64,000 bases of DNA from Siderastrea siderea (Eukaryota; Cnidaria; Anthozoa; Scleractinia; Rhizangiidae): contig OZ034966.1 of assembly GCA_964030785.1 (NCBI GenBank), positions 7,919,152-7,983,151 of the forward strand, read 5' to 3'. The position numbers were made by a program, and so were the translations under genes. The notes under the pieces were generated by a model. The model searched no databases. It worked only from the letters and a program-made list of their open reading frames with translations, and was not told the DNA's origin. Shown piece after piece: positions 63,708-64,000 of this stretch (position 1 is the stretch's first letter; each line of letters opens with the position of its first letter).

Positions 63708-63922
63708 CGTACTCAAAGGTTGATGTCACCCCCACTGCCCATGCCTTTTTATACCTTAGACCCTTGACTGTCATTGGTCAGCTTATCCTAGCCATATAAG
63801 GACTTGTTATCTTCCCATTGGTCAGCTTGTTCAATCCAAATAAGGTCCTCTTGTCTTCCTATTGGTCAACTGTCCCTATTTAAGACGGTCCCTTGGTCAC
63901 TAGATCTTCATTCTCAAAAGCC
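63708..63922. promoter_or_regulatory. Divergent promoter with three 44-bp repeats (CCAAT plus CArG boxes)
   Basis: ATTGG occurs at 63773, 63817 and 63861, exactly 44 bases apart, each followed by TCAGCTT/TCAACT. CCATATAAGG (63792-63801) and CCAAATAAGG (63836-63845) are perfect CArG boxes, 44 apart; in the third unit the place is taken by CCTATTTAAG (63875-63884), which can serve as the TATA for the plus gene at 63923. A TATAAAAA box at 63746-63753 serves the minus gene. Confidence 0.8.
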
Positions 63923-64000
63923 ATGCCCCCAGACATCATGATCGGAGAACAAGATCTCGGTGCCTTGGAACTGCAAGTGGGTCATGGCCATGTGGTCTAC
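63923..64000 (+). CDS. Start of a plus-strand gene, cut by window end
   Basis: MPPDIMIGEQDLGALELQVG opens a frame that is still open after 26 codons. It has a TATA-like box 39 bases upstream and shares the 44-bp repeat promoter with the GRF-finger gene. Too short to identify. It would be the gene nearest the right terminus. Confidence 0.6.
   Translation, partial: MPPDIMIGEQDLGALELQVGHGHVVY

Larger units (their letters stand above)
44864..64000. mobile_element. Polinton/Maverick (adintovirus-type) element, left end to beyond window
   Basis: At least 19.1 kb with the full hallmark set of Polintons: protein-primed PolB, retroviral-type integrase with chromodomain, FtsK/A32-type packaging ATPase, adenain-like protease and double-jelly-roll capsid protein. 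The boundary is set by loss of homology to duplication copy 1 at 44848; the first AG after the T-run is at 44864, and Polinton termini typically start 5'-AG. Most genes are on the minus strand, with plus-strand genes at 49922-51482 and from 63923. The far terminal repeat and target-site duplication lie outside the window. The GC level is visibly higher than in the flanks. Confidence 0.95.

Overview
This window reads as nuclear DNA of a cnidarian, most likely a stony coral or close anthozoan. The support is AT-rich intergenic DNA full of foldback elements, SINE and LINE scraps and minisatellites; a TPR-CHAT protein of the kind greatly expanded in corals; intron-split exons with canonical GT/AG sites; and an integrated Polinton/Maverick (adintovirus-type) element. 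Species cannot be fixed from the sequence alone.

Layout. 1-8.4 kb: a single-exon TPR-CHAT gene (2376-6113, +) in otherwise non-coding DNA with foldback repeats and a LINE endonuclease scrap. 9-14.2 kb: four well-bounded minus-strand exons that look like the 3' end of an alkylglycerol monooxygenase (AGMO-like) gene, with two minisatellite blocks in its introns. 15.5-18.1 kb: a 2.3-kb segment bounded by inverted repeats with an acidic ORF. 18.5-22.2 kb: a broken multi-exon gene with transposase-like motifs. 23.7-29.6 kb and 38.3-44.8 kb: two copies of a 6-kb segmental duplication, each with an intact single-exon class A GPCR on the minus strand and the same LINE debris. 29.6-38.3 kb lies between them and holds only repeats, including part of a third, older copy of the duplicated flank.

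44.86 kb to the window end (at least 19.1 kb): the left terminal region and most of a Polinton. It carries a complete-looking gene set: protein-primed DNA polymerase B, packaging ATPase, adenain-like cysteine protease, double-jelly-roll major capsid protein, chromodomain integrase, GRF zinc-finger protein, a parvovirus-type phospholipase A2-like protein, a two-TM protein, two paralogous capsid-associated candidates, and many small arginine-rich proteins whose xRGG/xGxG motifs look like sites for the encoded protease. No clear frameshift or internal stop was seen in these reading frames, so the copy looks young. Two divergent promoters are visible (around 49.8 kb and 63.8 kb). The second end lies outside the window.

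How the parts work together (inference from the known family): the integrase and terminal repeats insert the element, PolB copies it by protein priming, the capsid protein, ATPase and protease build and mature a particle, and the small basic proteins package DNA or act at entry. The left terminal region begins at the very point where the second duplication copy stops matching the first, so the element inserted into the duplicated flank.
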